Origin: Candidatus Neomicrothrix sp. UBA4742
GTDB taxonomy: Bacteria > Actinomycetota > Acidimicrobiia > Acidimicrobiales > Acidimicrobilacustridaceae
Reading direction: 5' to 3'
Length of the DNA: 18,530 nucleotides
Assembly (NCBI GenBank): GCA_002403895.1
Contig: DHIQ01000237.1
Location: 8,742 to 27,271 of the forward strand
The translations under genes were made by a program, and so were the position numbers. Below the pieces are notes generated by a model. That model made no database searches. It saw only the letters and a list, made by a program, of their open reading frames with translations, and was not told where the DNA came from. Shown in pieces: positions 6,918 through 15,198 of this stretch (position 1 is its first letter; each line of letters starts with the position of its first letter).

Positions 6918-8555
6918 TTAGCGCGCGGGGTGCTTGAGCGAGCGGTAGCGGCGGATAAGGGCGTTGGTCGACGAGTCGTGGGTCAGGTCGGGTTCGGTCG
7001 CGCGCGTGAGCTCGGGGACTATGCGGTTGGCCAAGGCCTTGCCCAGTTCGACTCCCCACTGATCGAACGAGTCGATCCCCCAGATCGTGCCCTGGGTGAA
7101 CACGCTGTGCTCGTAGAGGGCGATGAGGCTGCCCAGCAGGCGGGGGGTGAGCTGGTCAGCCAACAGCACATTCGTGGGCCGGTTGCCCTCCATGACCCGG
7201 TGGGGGACGACCGACTCCGGGGTGCCCTCGGCGCGGACCTCGGCTTCGGTCTTGCCGAAGGCCAGAGCCTCGGCCTGGGCGAACACGTTGGACGACAGGA
7301 TGTCGTGGTGGTCGCGCAACGGGTTGAGGCTGTTGGCGAACCCGATGAGATCGACCGGGATGAGCTTCGTGCCCTGATGGATCAACTGGTAGAAGCTGTG
7401 CTGGCCATTGGTCCCCGGCTCGCCCCAGTAGACGGCGCCGGTCTGATAGTCGACCGGCGTCCCGTCGAGGGTGACGTGTTTGCCGTTGGACTCCATGGTG
7501 AGTTGCTGGAGGTAGGCCGGGAAGCGCTTGAGGTACTGCTCATAGGGCATGACCCCGACGGTGTGGGCGTCGAAGAAATCGCCGTACCAGACCGCGAGAA
7601 GACCCATGATCACTGGGAGGTTCTGGGCGAGGGGAGCGGTGCGGAAGTGCTCGTCCATCTCGTGGAATCCGGCGAGGAGTTCGGCAAAGTGCGCGGGCCC
7701 CACGGCCAGCATGGTGGACAACCCGATGGCCGAGTCCATCGAGTACCGGCCGCCCACCCAGTCCCAGAACCCGAACATGTTGGCGGTGTCGATCCCGAAA
7801 GCGGCGACCCGTTCGGCGTTGGTGGACACCGCCACGAAGTGGCGGGCCACGGCGGCCTCGTCCTCCAACGCCCCCACCACCCAATCGCGGGCGGATTGGG
7901 CGTTGGTCAGGGTCTCCAACGTGGCGAACGTCTTGGACGAGATGATGAACAGGGTCTCGGCCGGATCGAGGTCCCGGGTGGCCTCCACGAAGTCGGTGGC
8001 ATCCACATTGGAGACGAACCGGAACGTGAGATCGCGCTGGCTGTAGGCCCGCAGCGCCTCATAGGCCATGACCGGTCCGAGGTCGGAACCGCCGATGCCG
8101 ACGTTGATGACGGTGCGGATGGGCTTGCCGGTGTGGCCCGTCCAGTCCCCCGAGCGCACCCGCTCACTGAACGCCGTCATCCGGTCGAGCACGGTGTGGA
8201 CCTCGGTGACCACGTCCACGCCCTCGACCACGAGGGTGCCGCCGGCGGGCACGCGCAGGGCCACGTGGAGTACCGAGCGTTGCTCGGAGACGTTTATGGG
8301 AGCCCCCGCGAACATGGCGTCGCGTCGCTGGGCCAGTGATGACTCCTCTGCCAGTTGCACGAGGAGCGCCATCGTCTCATCGGTGATCCGGTTCTTGGAG
8401 TAGTCGAGGTAGAGGCCGGCGGCTTCGAGCGTCAGGCGCTCACCCCGGTCGGGGTCCTGCGCGAACAGGTCGCGCAGATGACGCCCGGCGATGTCGGCGT
8501 GGTGGCGCTCGAGGGACGCCCAGGCCGGGCGCGAGCGGAGCGGGGTGACAGCCAT
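6918..8555 (-). CDS. pgi: Glucose-6-phosphate isomerase
   Basis: Interconverts glucose 6-phosphate and fructose 6-phosphate. The 545 residues match the usual size of the long bacterial/eukaryotic-like form. Family blocks are all present: [11 protein letters not shown] (151-161), SSKTF (206-210), the first signature [13 protein letters not shown] (266-278), and the second [10 protein letters not shown] ending at K506. By alignment to the E. coli enzyme the catalytic residues are E355 in MESNGK, H386 in [10 protein letters not shown], and K506. The frame is open to 8615, but the ATG at 8555 has GGAGG eight bases upstream and gives the normal N-terminus. It is the second gene of the operon, 56 nt after the GH15 stop and 23 nt before gnd. 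Confidence 0.97.
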   Translation of the reverse strand: MAVTPLRSRPAWASLERHHADIAGRHLRDLFAQDPDRGERLTLEAAGLYLDYSKNRITDETMALLVQLAEESSLAQRRDAMFAGAPINVSEQRSVLHVALRVPAGGTLVVEGVDVVTEVHTVLDRMTAFSERVRSGDWTGHTGKPIRTVINVGIGGSDLGPVMAYEALRAYSQRDLTFRFVSNVDATDFVEATRDLDPAETLFIISSKTFATLETLTNAQSARDWVVGALEDEAAVARHFVAVSTNAERVAAFGIDTANMFGFWDWVGGRYSMDSAIGLSTMLAVGPAHFAELLAGFHEMDEHFRTAPLAQNLPVIMGLLAVWYGDFFDAHTVGVMPYEQYLKRFPAYLQQLTMESNGKHVTLDGTPVDYQTGAVYWGEPGTNGQHSFYQLIHQGTKLIPVDLIGFANSLNPLRDHHDILSSNVFAQAEALAFGKTEAEVRAEGTPESVVPHRVMEGNRPTNVLLADQLTPRLLGSLIALYEHSVFTQGTIWGIDSFDQWGVELGKALANRIVPELTRATEPDLTHDSSTNALIRRYRSLKHPAR

Positions 8556-8611
8556 CGGTGCATCCTCCGGAGGGTGGTTCACGATCACGCGCGATTGGTC
8601 GTTTGGCCCGG

Positions 8612-10459
8612 TCAACCGGCCCGGGTGCGTTTGGCCATGGGGCCGTGCTCGCCCATCGAAAGGCTGGCCGCGGAGATGATGAAGGCCAGGTGGGAGAACG
8701 CTTGGGGCACATTGCCCAGCATTCGCCCGGACACCGGGTCGTACTCCTCGGAGAAGAGGCCGACGTCGTTCTGGAGAGCTCGCAGCCGCTCGAACAGCGC
8801 CATGGCCTCGTCCCGACGGCCGATGAGGGCCAGGTTGTCGGCCAGCCAGAACGTGGTCAGTAGAAACGTACCCTCGCCCGGAGGGAGTCCGTCCACCGTG
8901 TCGATGTCCTCGGTGGCATAGCGCAGCACGAACCCGTCGACCACCAACTCACGCTGGATGGCGTCGACGGTGCCGATGATGCGGGGGTCCGTCGGCGGGA
9001 GGAATCCGACCCGGGCCAGCATCAGCAGGCTGGAGTCGAGCCGCTCGGAGCCGTAGTACTGCACGAAGCTCTGTTGGGCCTCGCTCCATCCCCGGGCACA
9101 CACCTGTTCGTGGATCTCGTCGCGAAGGTCGGCCCAGCGATCGATGGGCAGCGAGTCCCACCCGAGGGCGTCGGCGATGCGGATCGCCCGGTCGAAGGCC
9201 ACCCAGGCCATGACCTTGGAGTGGGTGAAGTGTCGGCGGGGACCACGGATCTCCCAGATGCTGTCGTCGGGATGGTTCCAGACCGACTCCAGATGCTGCA
9301 TCATCTCCGGGAGCAGATCACCGACGGCGCCGTGGGGGTCCTGGTGCTCGACCACTCGCTGACCCATCTCGGAGCGAACGGCCGTCCATGCCGCGTCGAG
9401 CACCTCGCCGAACACGTCGAGTTGGAACTGCTCGCTGGCCTGGTTGCCAATGCGCACCGGGCGCGAGCCCTCGTAACCGGGGAGCCAGTCGAGCTCGAGC
9501 TCGGTCAGGCGACGCTCGCCCCCGACCCCGTACATGATCTGGACATCGCCGGGTTTGCCGGCCACGGCCCGGCGCAGCCAATGGTGCCAGGCCAGGGCCT
9601 CCTCGGTGTAGCCGCTGAGGAGCAGGGCCTCGAGGGTGAACGAGGCGTCGCGCAGCCACGAGTAGCGGTAGTCCCAGTTGCGCACGCCACCGATCTGCTC
9701 CGGGAGTGACGTGGTGGCGGCGGCGGTGATGGCCCCGGTGGGTGCGTAGGACAGGGCCTTGAGGGTGATGAGTGAGCGCACCACGTCGTCGCGCCACTCG
9801 CCGGCGTAGGTGCACCGACCCACCCAGGTCTGCCACCACGCCTCGGTCCGGCGCAGCGCGGCCAACGGATCCAGGGCGAGCGGGGGCATCTCCACGGCCG
9901 GGTACCACGCCAGGGAGAAGCCGACCTGCTGCCCCTTGCTCACCGAGAACTCCGCCACCGTGGTGAAGTCCCGGCCCTGGAGGGGGATGGGGCTGCTGAA
10001 CACGAGGCCGTCCCCGCCGGCGACGAGGGTGAGCCCGTCGCCGGTGCGCTGGACCCACGGGATGATCGAGCCGTAGTCGAACCGGGCGATGAGCTCGAGC
10101 TGCATCGACACCGTGCCCTCGCGGCCCTCGACCACCCGGAAGATGGTGGGATCGCCGGCGTCGGGGGACATGAAGTCGATCACCGCCACCGTGCCGCCGG
10201 CCGTGCGGTGGATGGTTTCGAGCACGAGCGTGTCGGGGTGGTAGGCGCGATTGACCTCCTCGGTGGGCTCGACGGTGGAGATCAGCCAGCGACCGTGGCG
10301 GGGCTCGCCCACCAGCGCGGCGAAGCAGGCTCCGGAGTCGATGCGGGGTGCGCACCACCAGTCGATGGATCCGCTGCGATCGACGAGAGCCACGGTCCGG
10401 GTGTCGCCGATGATCCCGTAGTCCTCGATCAGCGCGCCCATCTCCCCATCTTGGCCCAC
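8612..10459 (-). CDS. Glycoside hydrolase family 15 (trehalase/glucoamylase-like)
   Basis: About 615-residue GH15 protein with the (alpha/alpha)6 catalytic barrel. It opens [26 protein letters not shown], the usual start of the bacterial trehalase/glucoamylase branch. [23 protein letters not shown] is the core substrate-binding block. The likely general acid is E403 in [10 protein letters not shown] and the likely base E529 in GEGTFLL. No signal peptide is seen, so the enzyme is intracellular and should release glucose from trehalose or a storage alpha-glucan. Mycobacterial members of this branch are trehalases; the present substrate is inferred. The GTG at 10459 has GAGGG four bases upstream; an ATG at 10441 is an alternative and fits the family N-terminus. 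It heads the operon with pgi and gnd. Confidence 0.92.
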   Translation of the reverse strand: MGQDGEMGALIEDYGIIGDTRTVALVDRSGSIDWWCAPRIDSGACFAALVGEPRHGRWLISTVEPTEEVNRAYHPDTLVLETIHRTAGGTVAVIDFMSPDAGDPTIFRVVEGREGTVSMQLELIARFDYGSIIPWVQRTGDGLTLVAGGDGLVFSSPIPLQGRDFTTVAEFSVSKGQQVGFSLAWYPAVEMPPLALDPLAALRRTEAWWQTWVGRCTYAGEWRDDVVRSLITLKALSYAPTGAITAAATTSLPEQIGGVRNWDYRYSWLRDASFTLEALLLSGYTEEALAWHHWLRRAVAGKPGDVQIMYGVGGERRLTELELDWLPGYEGSRPVRIGNQASEQFQLDVFGEVLDAAWTAVRSEMGQRVVEHQDPHGAVGDLLPEMMQHLESVWNHPDDSIWEIRGPRRHFTHSKVMAWVAFDRAIRIADALGWDSLPIDRWADLRDEIHEQVCARGWSEAQQSFVQYYGSERLDSSLLMLARVGFLPPTDPRIIGTVDAIQRELVVDGFVLRYATEDIDTVDGLPPGEGTFLLTTFWLADNLALIGRRDEAMALFERLRALQNDVGLFSEEYDPVSGRMLGNVPQAFSHLAFIISAASLSMGEHGPMAKRTRAG

Positions 10460-10498
10460 CCATCCCTCACGCGGCGTCCGGTGGTGTAGGTCGTTCCT

Positions 10499-10840
10499 TC
10501 AATTGACCACCCCACAGGGCACTCGGACGCTCAGTTGCCGGTGGTTGTCGACGAGTTGCTCGACGGCGCGTTGCCGGAGATCGTCGCCCTCCTGGGTGAG
10601 CCGTGTGGGCCAAGGTGAACGCAATCGTTTCGGACCCGGCGGCGAAGGCCAGGTTGAATCGTCGAGCAGGGGGAACGCGGAGCGCACCGACTTCACGAAA
10701 TAGGGCTCGGCGTACGGCATGAGCAGCGACACGCTGTTGGCGGCGCAGGCGAAGTCAGGGAGGCGGGGGTTCCAGGCCGGGTCGAAGTCCGGCGGGTACT
10801 CGAAACGGATCCGCCGAGCGGGGAGGGGGCCGTGCGGCAC
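10499..10840 (-). pseudogene. Decayed COG3687/PF10118-type metal-dependent hydrolase (internal deletion, frameshift)
   Basis: The GTG-initiated frame begins with RRIRFEYPPDFDPAWNPRLP, followed by FACAANSVSLLMPYAEPYFVKSVRSAFPLLDD, which I recognise as the N-terminus of COG3687 predicted metal-dependent hydrolases. Those proteins are typically about 270-300 residues; this frame ends after 113. Directly after LLDD the continuing frame is unrelated to the family. A neighbouring frame at plus positions 10602-10661 instead reads RFNLAFAAGSETIAFTLAHT, which resembles a block lying some 60-70 residues further on. The missing stretch would include the QExQHxxxH-type metal-ligand region. The simplest reading is an out-of-frame deletion of roughly 200 bp with its junction near 10657-10667. 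It follows the LLM gene by 33 nt on the same strand. Confidence 0.6.
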
Positions 10841-10873
10841 GGGGCGAGCCTACCGGTGCTCAGGTGTGTCAGT

Positions 10874-11785
10874 TCAGACCCGGAACACCGGCGCCAGCTG
10901 CTCGATGAGTTGGTCCAGGGCGTCGAGGCGGTTCGGACCCGACCCGAGCGTGAAGTCCGGCACGATGAGCTCGTCCACGCCAGCATCACGCCACCCGGCC
11001 ACGACCTCGGCGATCTGGGCCGGGGTACCGGCCACGGCTGCCCGTGGAGCCACGGCCTCGACGAAGCGCCGGGCGCCGGCCTCGTCATCAGTGAGTCGGA
11101 TGAGGGCCTGGGTCGATCGCCGGATGGTGGACGGATCTCGTTCGAGGGCATCACAGGCGCGATCGAGCGCGGCGCTGCGTTCGGCGAACGTGTCGGGCAG
11201 GCTCCACATGTTCCAGGCGTCGCCGTAACGGGCGGTGATGCCCAGCATGCGATCGCCCTTGCCCCCGATGAGCAACGGGAGCGGGTCCTGCACGGGCTTG
11301 GGCTCGCACACCGCATCGTGCAAGGAAAACCAGTTCCCCTCCAGCGTCGTGAGCGGCTGGCGCAGAAGGCCGGCGAGCGCGTGGCAGTACTCCTCGAAGC
11401 GCGAGACCCGGGCCCCGACGGGCGGGAGCTCGATCCCGTACTGGACGTGTTCGTTCTCCTGCCATCCGGCACCGACACCCAGCACCAGGCGACCGCCGCT
11501 CACCTGGTCGACGGTGGCGGCCCAGTTGGCCAGTACCGCCGGGTGACGGTAGGTCGCCCCGAACACGAGCGAGCCCATCCGCACCCGCTCGGTGAGAGAC
11601 GCCAGGGCCGCGAGCGCGGCGGTGGCCTCCAGCGTGGGGGTCTCAACTGGACCAAAGCCGCCGGCGTCGCCCATGAAATGGTCTGCCACCCACACACCGT
11701 CCCAGCCGGTGGCTTCGGCATGAAGGGCGACCTCGACGACATCAGACCAGGCCTGGGCGGGATTGGGCCACACAGAGAAGTCCAT
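10874..11785 (-). CDS. LLM-class F420-dependent oxidoreductase (Rv1855c-like)
   Basis: 303-residue luciferase-like monooxygenase-fold protein with a TIM barrel. Typical segments in order are GWDGVWVADHFMGD (27-40), ERVRMGSLVFGATYRHPAVLANWAATVDQVSGGRLVLGVGAGWQENEH, EPKPVQDPLPLLIGGKGDRMLGITARYGDAWNMW, and the C-terminal TPAQIAEVVAGWRDAGVDELIVPDF. The GKGD...ARYGDAWN signature is typical of actinobacterial F420H2-dependent members related to Rv1855c. The substrate is unknown; such enzymes use deazaflavin F420 to reduce or oxidise alcohols, ketones or enones. The start ATG at 11785 has only a weak GTAGAG upstream. It is separated from the upstream phospholipase gene by 102 nt containing a strong hairpin. 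Confidence 0.92.
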   Translation of the reverse strand: MDFSVWPNPAQAWSDVVEVALHAEATGWDGVWVADHFMGDAGGFGPVETPTLEATAALAALASLTERVRMGSLVFGATYRHPAVLANWAATVDQVSGGRLVLGVGAGWQENEHVQYGIELPPVGARVSRFEEYCHALAGLLRQPLTTLEGNWFSLHDAVCEPKPVQDPLPLLIGGKGDRMLGITARYGDAWNMWSLPDTFAERSAALDRACDALERDPSTIRRSTQALIRLTDDEAGARRFVEAVAPRAAVAGTPAQIAEVVAGWRDAGVDELIVPDFTLGSGPNRLDALDQLIEQLAPVFRV

Positions 11786-11820
11786 GGGGGGACTCTACGA
11801 GGCCCCACGCGCCCCTCCCG

Positions 11821-11868
11821 TTCTGGCGACGATTTGGTGCGCCGTGGGGGACCAGATCATCGCCAGAA
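11821..11868. repeat. Strong 18-bp stem-loop in intergenic region (terminator-like or REP-like)
   Basis: The arm TTCTGGCGACGATTTGGT (11821-11838) and its partner ACCAGATCATCGCCAGAA (11851-11868) pair at 16 of 18 positions. Both exceptions are C/T differences that become G-U wobbles in one RNA sense. The loop is 12 nt. It starts about 20 nt after the phospholipase stop codon (minus strand) and ends 36 nt before the LLM start. No T-tract follows on either strand, so it would be an atypical terminator; a dispersed REP-like palindrome or an mRNA-stabilising hairpin is equally possible. Confidence 0.7.
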
Positions 11869-11887
11869 TCAGAGACGCGCCTCGGGG

Positions 11888-13297
11888 TCAGGTCTCGACG
11901 GTGGGAAGCGCCTGCGGATGCGGGATGGTGGCCGGTGGGAGCGTCGAGCAGCCGGCGAGGGCGGCGGTGGCCCGTTCCTGGGTCGAAGGCAGCGTGGGGG
12001 TCGCCGGGTTCGGAGTGGAAAAGTTCAACGTGGAGGTCATATCGCCGCAGGTCTGGCGGCGCCACTCGGTCAGGTTGGGCACTTCTACGCCGAAGCGGGC
12101 CTCGAGGAAGCGCAGGGTCGACGTGTGGTCGAACACCTCAGAGTTGACCGTCCCCTGGTTGCTCCACGGTGAGATGACCACCGTCGGGACGCGAAAGCCG
12201 AGTCCGATGGGCTGGCCGTTGATGAATTCGCCGGGCGTGCCCGGTGGGGGCGTGGGCGGCGGGACGTGGTCGAAGAATCCGCCGTTCTCGTCGTAGCTGA
12301 GGATGAACACGGTCTTGGCGAACACCTCGGGGTTGGCCAGCACCGCGCCGATGTACTTGGACACGTAGTCCTCACCCACCGCCGGCGGGTAAGAGGGGTG
12401 CTCGGATTTGGCCTCAGGCGCCACGATCCAACTCACCTGCGGGAGGTTGCCGGCCGCCGCGTCCCGGACGAAGGCATCGGCGTCGCGGTTGCGGATGGCG
12501 TTGTCGTACAGAGGGTCGGTCTCGGGCAGATTCTGGAACTGGGCGAAGTGCTTGAGCACGTTGTCGTCGTAGTCGTCGACCTCGTGGTACACCCGCCAGG
12601 TGATCCCGGCCGCTTGCAAGCGCTCCGGATAGGTCGTCCACGTGAACGGCTTGACCGTGTTGTCGATCACCGGGCCGCCGCCCGTGCCCGCCGGGTCGAT
12701 GGTGGCGCCCATCGAGTAGAAGCGGTTCGGGTCCGTCGGGCCCAGCACCGAGCAGAAGTACTGATCACACACCGTGAAGGCATCAGCCAGGGCGTAGTAG
12801 TAGGGAAGGTCGGCCCGGTTGAAGTACCCCATCTGTACGGGCTTGGGTACCCGGCCGAACAGATCGTTCTTTCCGTTGTTCCATGCCGTGTGCTGGCCCT
12901 GCCAGCTGTGGTCGGCGTCGGGCGCGCACGCCCAACTCGTGGTAGCCGTGTCGATGAGATAGGGCAGGACGTACCCGTCGGGATCCTCGGCATTGGCCTG
13001 GTACCAGATCGGCCTGCCCTGGGTGGTCTGCGTGATGTTCGGGTCGCCGAAGCCCCGTACGTTCTTGCGAGTGCCGAAGTACTGGTCGAACGAACGGTTC
13101 TCCTGGAAGAGGATCACGACGTGGTCCACGTCGTTCAGCGAGCTACCCGTCGTGGGTGCTCCGGACGTGGCCGTGGCCGATCCAGAGCCCTTCGATCCGC
13201 CGCATGCGGCCAGCAGCGCCGCAGCGGCCGCGGCCGATCCGGCGCCCAGGAACTGGCGCCGCGACCAGTGGTGTGGCGGAGAGACATCCGATGACAT
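11888..13297 (-). CDS. Tat-exported lipoprotein phosphoesterase, phospholipase C / acid phosphatase family
   Basis: 469-residue member of the alkaline-phosphatase-superfamily phosphoesterase group that includes phospholipase C and AcpA acid phosphatase. The N-terminus carries a twin-arginine signal SRRQFLG (12-18), an Ala-rich hydrophobic core and a lipobox LAAC with C32, so it should be exported folded and anchored to the outer face of the membrane. Catalytic-site blocks are ENRSFDQYFG (66-75), GPTDPNR and DENGGFFDHV (336-345). It probably hydrolyses phosphate esters of lipids, giving diacylglycerol or free phosphate. The frame is open to 13375, but the ATG at 13297 has AAAGGA seven bases upstream and places the Tat motif correctly. 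It lies 81 nt downstream of the SDR gene. Confidence 0.93.
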   Translation of the reverse strand: MSSDVSPPHHWSRRQFLGAGSAAAAAALLAACGGSKGSGSATATSGAPTTGSSLNDVDHVVILFQENRSFDQYFGTRKNVRGFGDPNITQTTQGRPIWYQANAEDPDGYVLPYLIDTATTSWACAPDADHSWQGQHTAWNNGKNDLFGRVPKPVQMGYFNRADLPYYYALADAFTVCDQYFCSVLGPTDPNRFYSMGATIDPAGTGGGPVIDNTVKPFTWTTYPERLQAAGITWRVYHEVDDYDDNVLKHFAQFQNLPETDPLYDNAIRNRDADAFVRDAAAGNLPQVSWIVAPEAKSEHPSYPPAVGEDYVSKYIGAVLANPEVFAKTVFILSYDENGGFFDHVPPPTPPPGTPGEFINGQPIGLGFRVPTVVISPWSNQGTVNSEVFDHTSTLRFLEARFGVEVPNLTEWRRQTCGDMTSTLNFSTPNPATPTLPSTQERATAALAGCSTLPPATIPHPQALPTVET

Positions 13298-13349
13298 GGC
13301 GGTGTCCTTTGGGTGGCCGGCAGATGAACTCTGCCTGACGAACCTATCG

Positions 13350-13373
13350 GTCCCGGCGAAACCACGTCGGGAC
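13350..13373 (-). terminator. Hairpin just after the SDR stop codon
   Basis: GTCCCG (13350-13355) and CGGGAC (13368-13373) form a perfect six-base-pair stem with a 12-nt loop, beginning six bases beyond the SDR stop. There is no T-run. A second small stem, GGCAGA/TCTGCC (13319-13324 and 13330-13335, loop 5 nt), lies between it and the phospholipase start. They may attenuate readthrough from the SDR gene, but support is only structural. Confidence 0.3.
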
Positions 13374-13378
13374 AACGC

Positions 13379-14143
13379 TCAGGGCGAGAACAGCCCCATG
13401 CTGTCGAGGATGCCGGGGCGCATGCCGGCGGTGAAGCCTCCGTCGACGACCAGGGCGTGGCCGGTCACGAAGGAGGCATCTGCTGAGGCCAGGAAGAGCG
13501 CAGCCCCGGCGATCTCGTCCGGTCGCCCGAAACGGTTGAGCTTGTGCTCCTCGAGCAGCTTCTGGCGGAACACCTCCATGCCGGGCATCTCGGTCACCGC
13601 AGCCATCATCGGGGTCTCGATGAACCCGGGGCAGATGGCGTTGACCCGGATCCCAGAGCTGCCGTAGTCGATCGCCATGTTCTTGGTGAGCATGACAACC
13701 CCCGCCTTCGAGGCGTTGTAGGTGCTGCCGCCCTCGGTGCCCTCGATGCCTTCGATGCTGGCGATGTTGATGATGGAGCCCGAGCGTTGGGTCACCATCT
13801 GGCGCAGGGCGTGCTTGGCCACGATGAACGTGCCGGTCAAGTTGACGGACAGGACTCGGTTCCACTCCTCGAGCTCGAGCAGATGCACCGGACCACCGCC
13901 GGCCACGCCCGCGGCGTTGACCACCGAGTCCAGCCGACCGTGGCGAGAGACCAGCCCGTCGATGACGGCGGCGATGGCTGCTTCGTCCCGCACGTCGACC
14001 TGGTGGTCCACCCCGCCGGCCAAGTCCAGCGTGACCACGGTGGCGCCCTCGGCCGTGAAGCGTGCCGCGCAGGCGGCGCCGATGCCGGACGCGGCGCCGG
14101 TGACCAGGGCGACGGTCCCTGCCAACCTCTCGTTCGGGGTCAT
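13379..14143 (-). CDS. Short-chain dehydrogenase/reductase (classical SDR)
   Basis: 254-residue cytosolic NAD(P)-dependent oxidoreductase. The cofactor motif TGAASGIG is at 15-22, the NAAG motif at 76-79, and the catalytic tetrad is N101, S129, Y142 and K146 (YNASK). RVNAICPGFIETPM and the C-terminal VVDGGFTAG are standard. D40 at the end of strand two (TLDLAGG) favours NAD over NADP. The substrate is unknown; classical SDRs beside esterases and thiolase-like proteins often oxidise secondary alcohols in fatty acid or steroid breakdown. The ATG at 14143 has GAAGGG about ten bases upstream. It starts 13 nt after the esterase gene, so the two are probably co-transcribed. Confidence 0.94.
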   Translation of the reverse strand: MTPNERLAGTVALVTGAASGIGAACAARFTAEGATVVTLDLAGGVDHQVDVRDEAAIAAVIDGLVSRHGRLDSVVNAAGVAGGGPVHLLELEEWNRVLSVNLTGTFIVAKHALRQMVTQRSGSIINIASIEGIEGTEGGSTYNASKAGVVMLTKNMAIDYGSSGIRVNAICPGFIETPMMAAVTEMPGMEVFRQKLLEEHKLNRFGRPDEIAGAALFLASADASFVTGHALVVDGGFTAGMRPGILDSMGLFSP

Positions 14144-14156
14144 GGGTGACAGCCCT

Positions 14157-15089
14157 TCAGCTCAGGGCGGCGCGCAGGTCGGCGGCGGCGGCGGCGAGGG
14201 CGTCGTCGCCCACGGGCACCGTCGCGCCCATGGAGAAGAACCCATGGATCATCGTCTCGTAGCTGCGGTGCTGGACGGCGCCCCCGGCGTTGGCCAGCAG
14301 CGCCGCGTACTCGTCGCCCTCGTCTCGCAGGGGATCGAAGCCGGCAGTGAGGACGGTGGCCGGGGCCAAGCCGGAGAGGTCCGCGGTGTAGATGGGGGAG
14401 GCCTGCACGTCCTTGGGGTCACCATCAGCCCCGAGGTAATGGTCGGTGAACCAGACCATGGCCTTCTTGGTGAGCAGGTACCCCTCGCCGTTCTCGTCGA
14501 TGGACGGATGGCTCATGGTCAGGTCGGTGGCGGGGTAGACGAGGAGCTGGTAGCGCAGGCCGGTGAGCCCCCGGTCCCGGGCCGCGATGGCCATCACCGC
14601 CGCCAGGTTCCCACCGGCGCTGTCACCGCCGACGGCCAGGCGACCCGGGTCGCCTCCCACCTCGGCACCGCTGGTGGAGGCCCACTCGAGGGCGGCCCAG
14701 CAGTCCTCGACGGCGGCGGGGAACTGGTGTTCCGGGGCGAGGCGGTAGTCGACCGAGACAACGACGGCACCGACCCGGTTGGCCAGGCGGCGAGCTGTCC
14801 AGTCGGCGGTCTCGAGATCGCCGATCACCCAGCCGCCGCCGTGGTACCAGACCAGGATCGGCAGTGCGGCGGCGTCGCTCTCGGGTCGGTAGACCCGCAC
14901 CGGAATGGGTCCAGCCGGGCCGGGAATGGTGCGGTCCGACAGCTCGGCCACCGCATCGGGCTCGCCGTCGACCGCCGCCATCATGCGCAGGAGCTCGCGG
15001 GCCTCGCTGACCGAGAGCTCGGAGAGGTCACCGCCGTCCATCCCGTTGATGACGTCGAGCAGGGGCTGCAGGTTCGGGTCGACTGGCAC
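14157..15089 (-). CDS. Alpha/beta-hydrolase, hormone-sensitive-lipase family esterase
   Basis: 310-residue carboxylesterase of the HSL family (family IV). The oxyanion-hole motif HGGG is at 83-86, the nucleophile elbow GDSAG at 155-159 with S157, the acid D252 in DPLRDEG, and the histidine H282 in MIHGF: a complete catalytic triad. The N-terminal cap helices (about 1-50) are present and there is no signal peptide, so it should cleave short- to medium-chain esters inside the cell. The GTG start at 15089 has GGGGAG about four bases upstream. It leads a compact pair with the SDR gene, which fits ester hydrolysis followed by alcohol oxidation. Confidence 0.95.
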   Translation of the reverse strand: MPVDPNLQPLLDVINGMDGGDLSELSVSEARELLRMMAAVDGEPDAVAELSDRTIPGPAGPIPVRVYRPESDAAALPILVWYHGGGWVIGDLETADWTARRLANRVGAVVVSVDYRLAPEHQFPAAVEDCWAALEWASTSGAEVGGDPGRLAVGGDSAGGNLAAVMAIAARDRGLTGLRYQLLVYPATDLTMSHPSIDENGEGYLLTKKAMVWFTDHYLGADGDPKDVQASPIYTADLSGLAPATVLTAGFDPLRDEGDEYAALLANAGGAVQHRSYETMIHGFFSMGATVPVGDDALAAAAADLRAALS

Positions 15090-15198
15090 GGTTCTCCCCG
15101 GTGCGATCGGTTCGACGAATGTGGGTGACGGGCGTCATCCTGCCCGCCGCCGTCAAGGAGCGCAACGTGGGTCCCGGCGAACGAATGGCGGCTTGCGG

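Noticed and set aside
6888..8339. Very long open frame on the plus strand opposite pgi and the gnd start
   Set aside because: pgi on the minus strand has every family motif and a good ribosome binding site; the plus frame is a GC-rich shadow full of Gly, His and Val without known domains.
9318..10463. 381-codon alternative minus-strand frame inside GH15
   Set aside because: Arg/His/Gly-rich translation in the wrong frame; GH15 catalytic motifs are all in the other frame.
12266..13294. 342-codon plus-strand open frame opposite the phospholipase gene
   Set aside because: Mirror frame of a clear phosphoesterase with Tat signal; composition dominated by Val, Arg and Gly with no motif.
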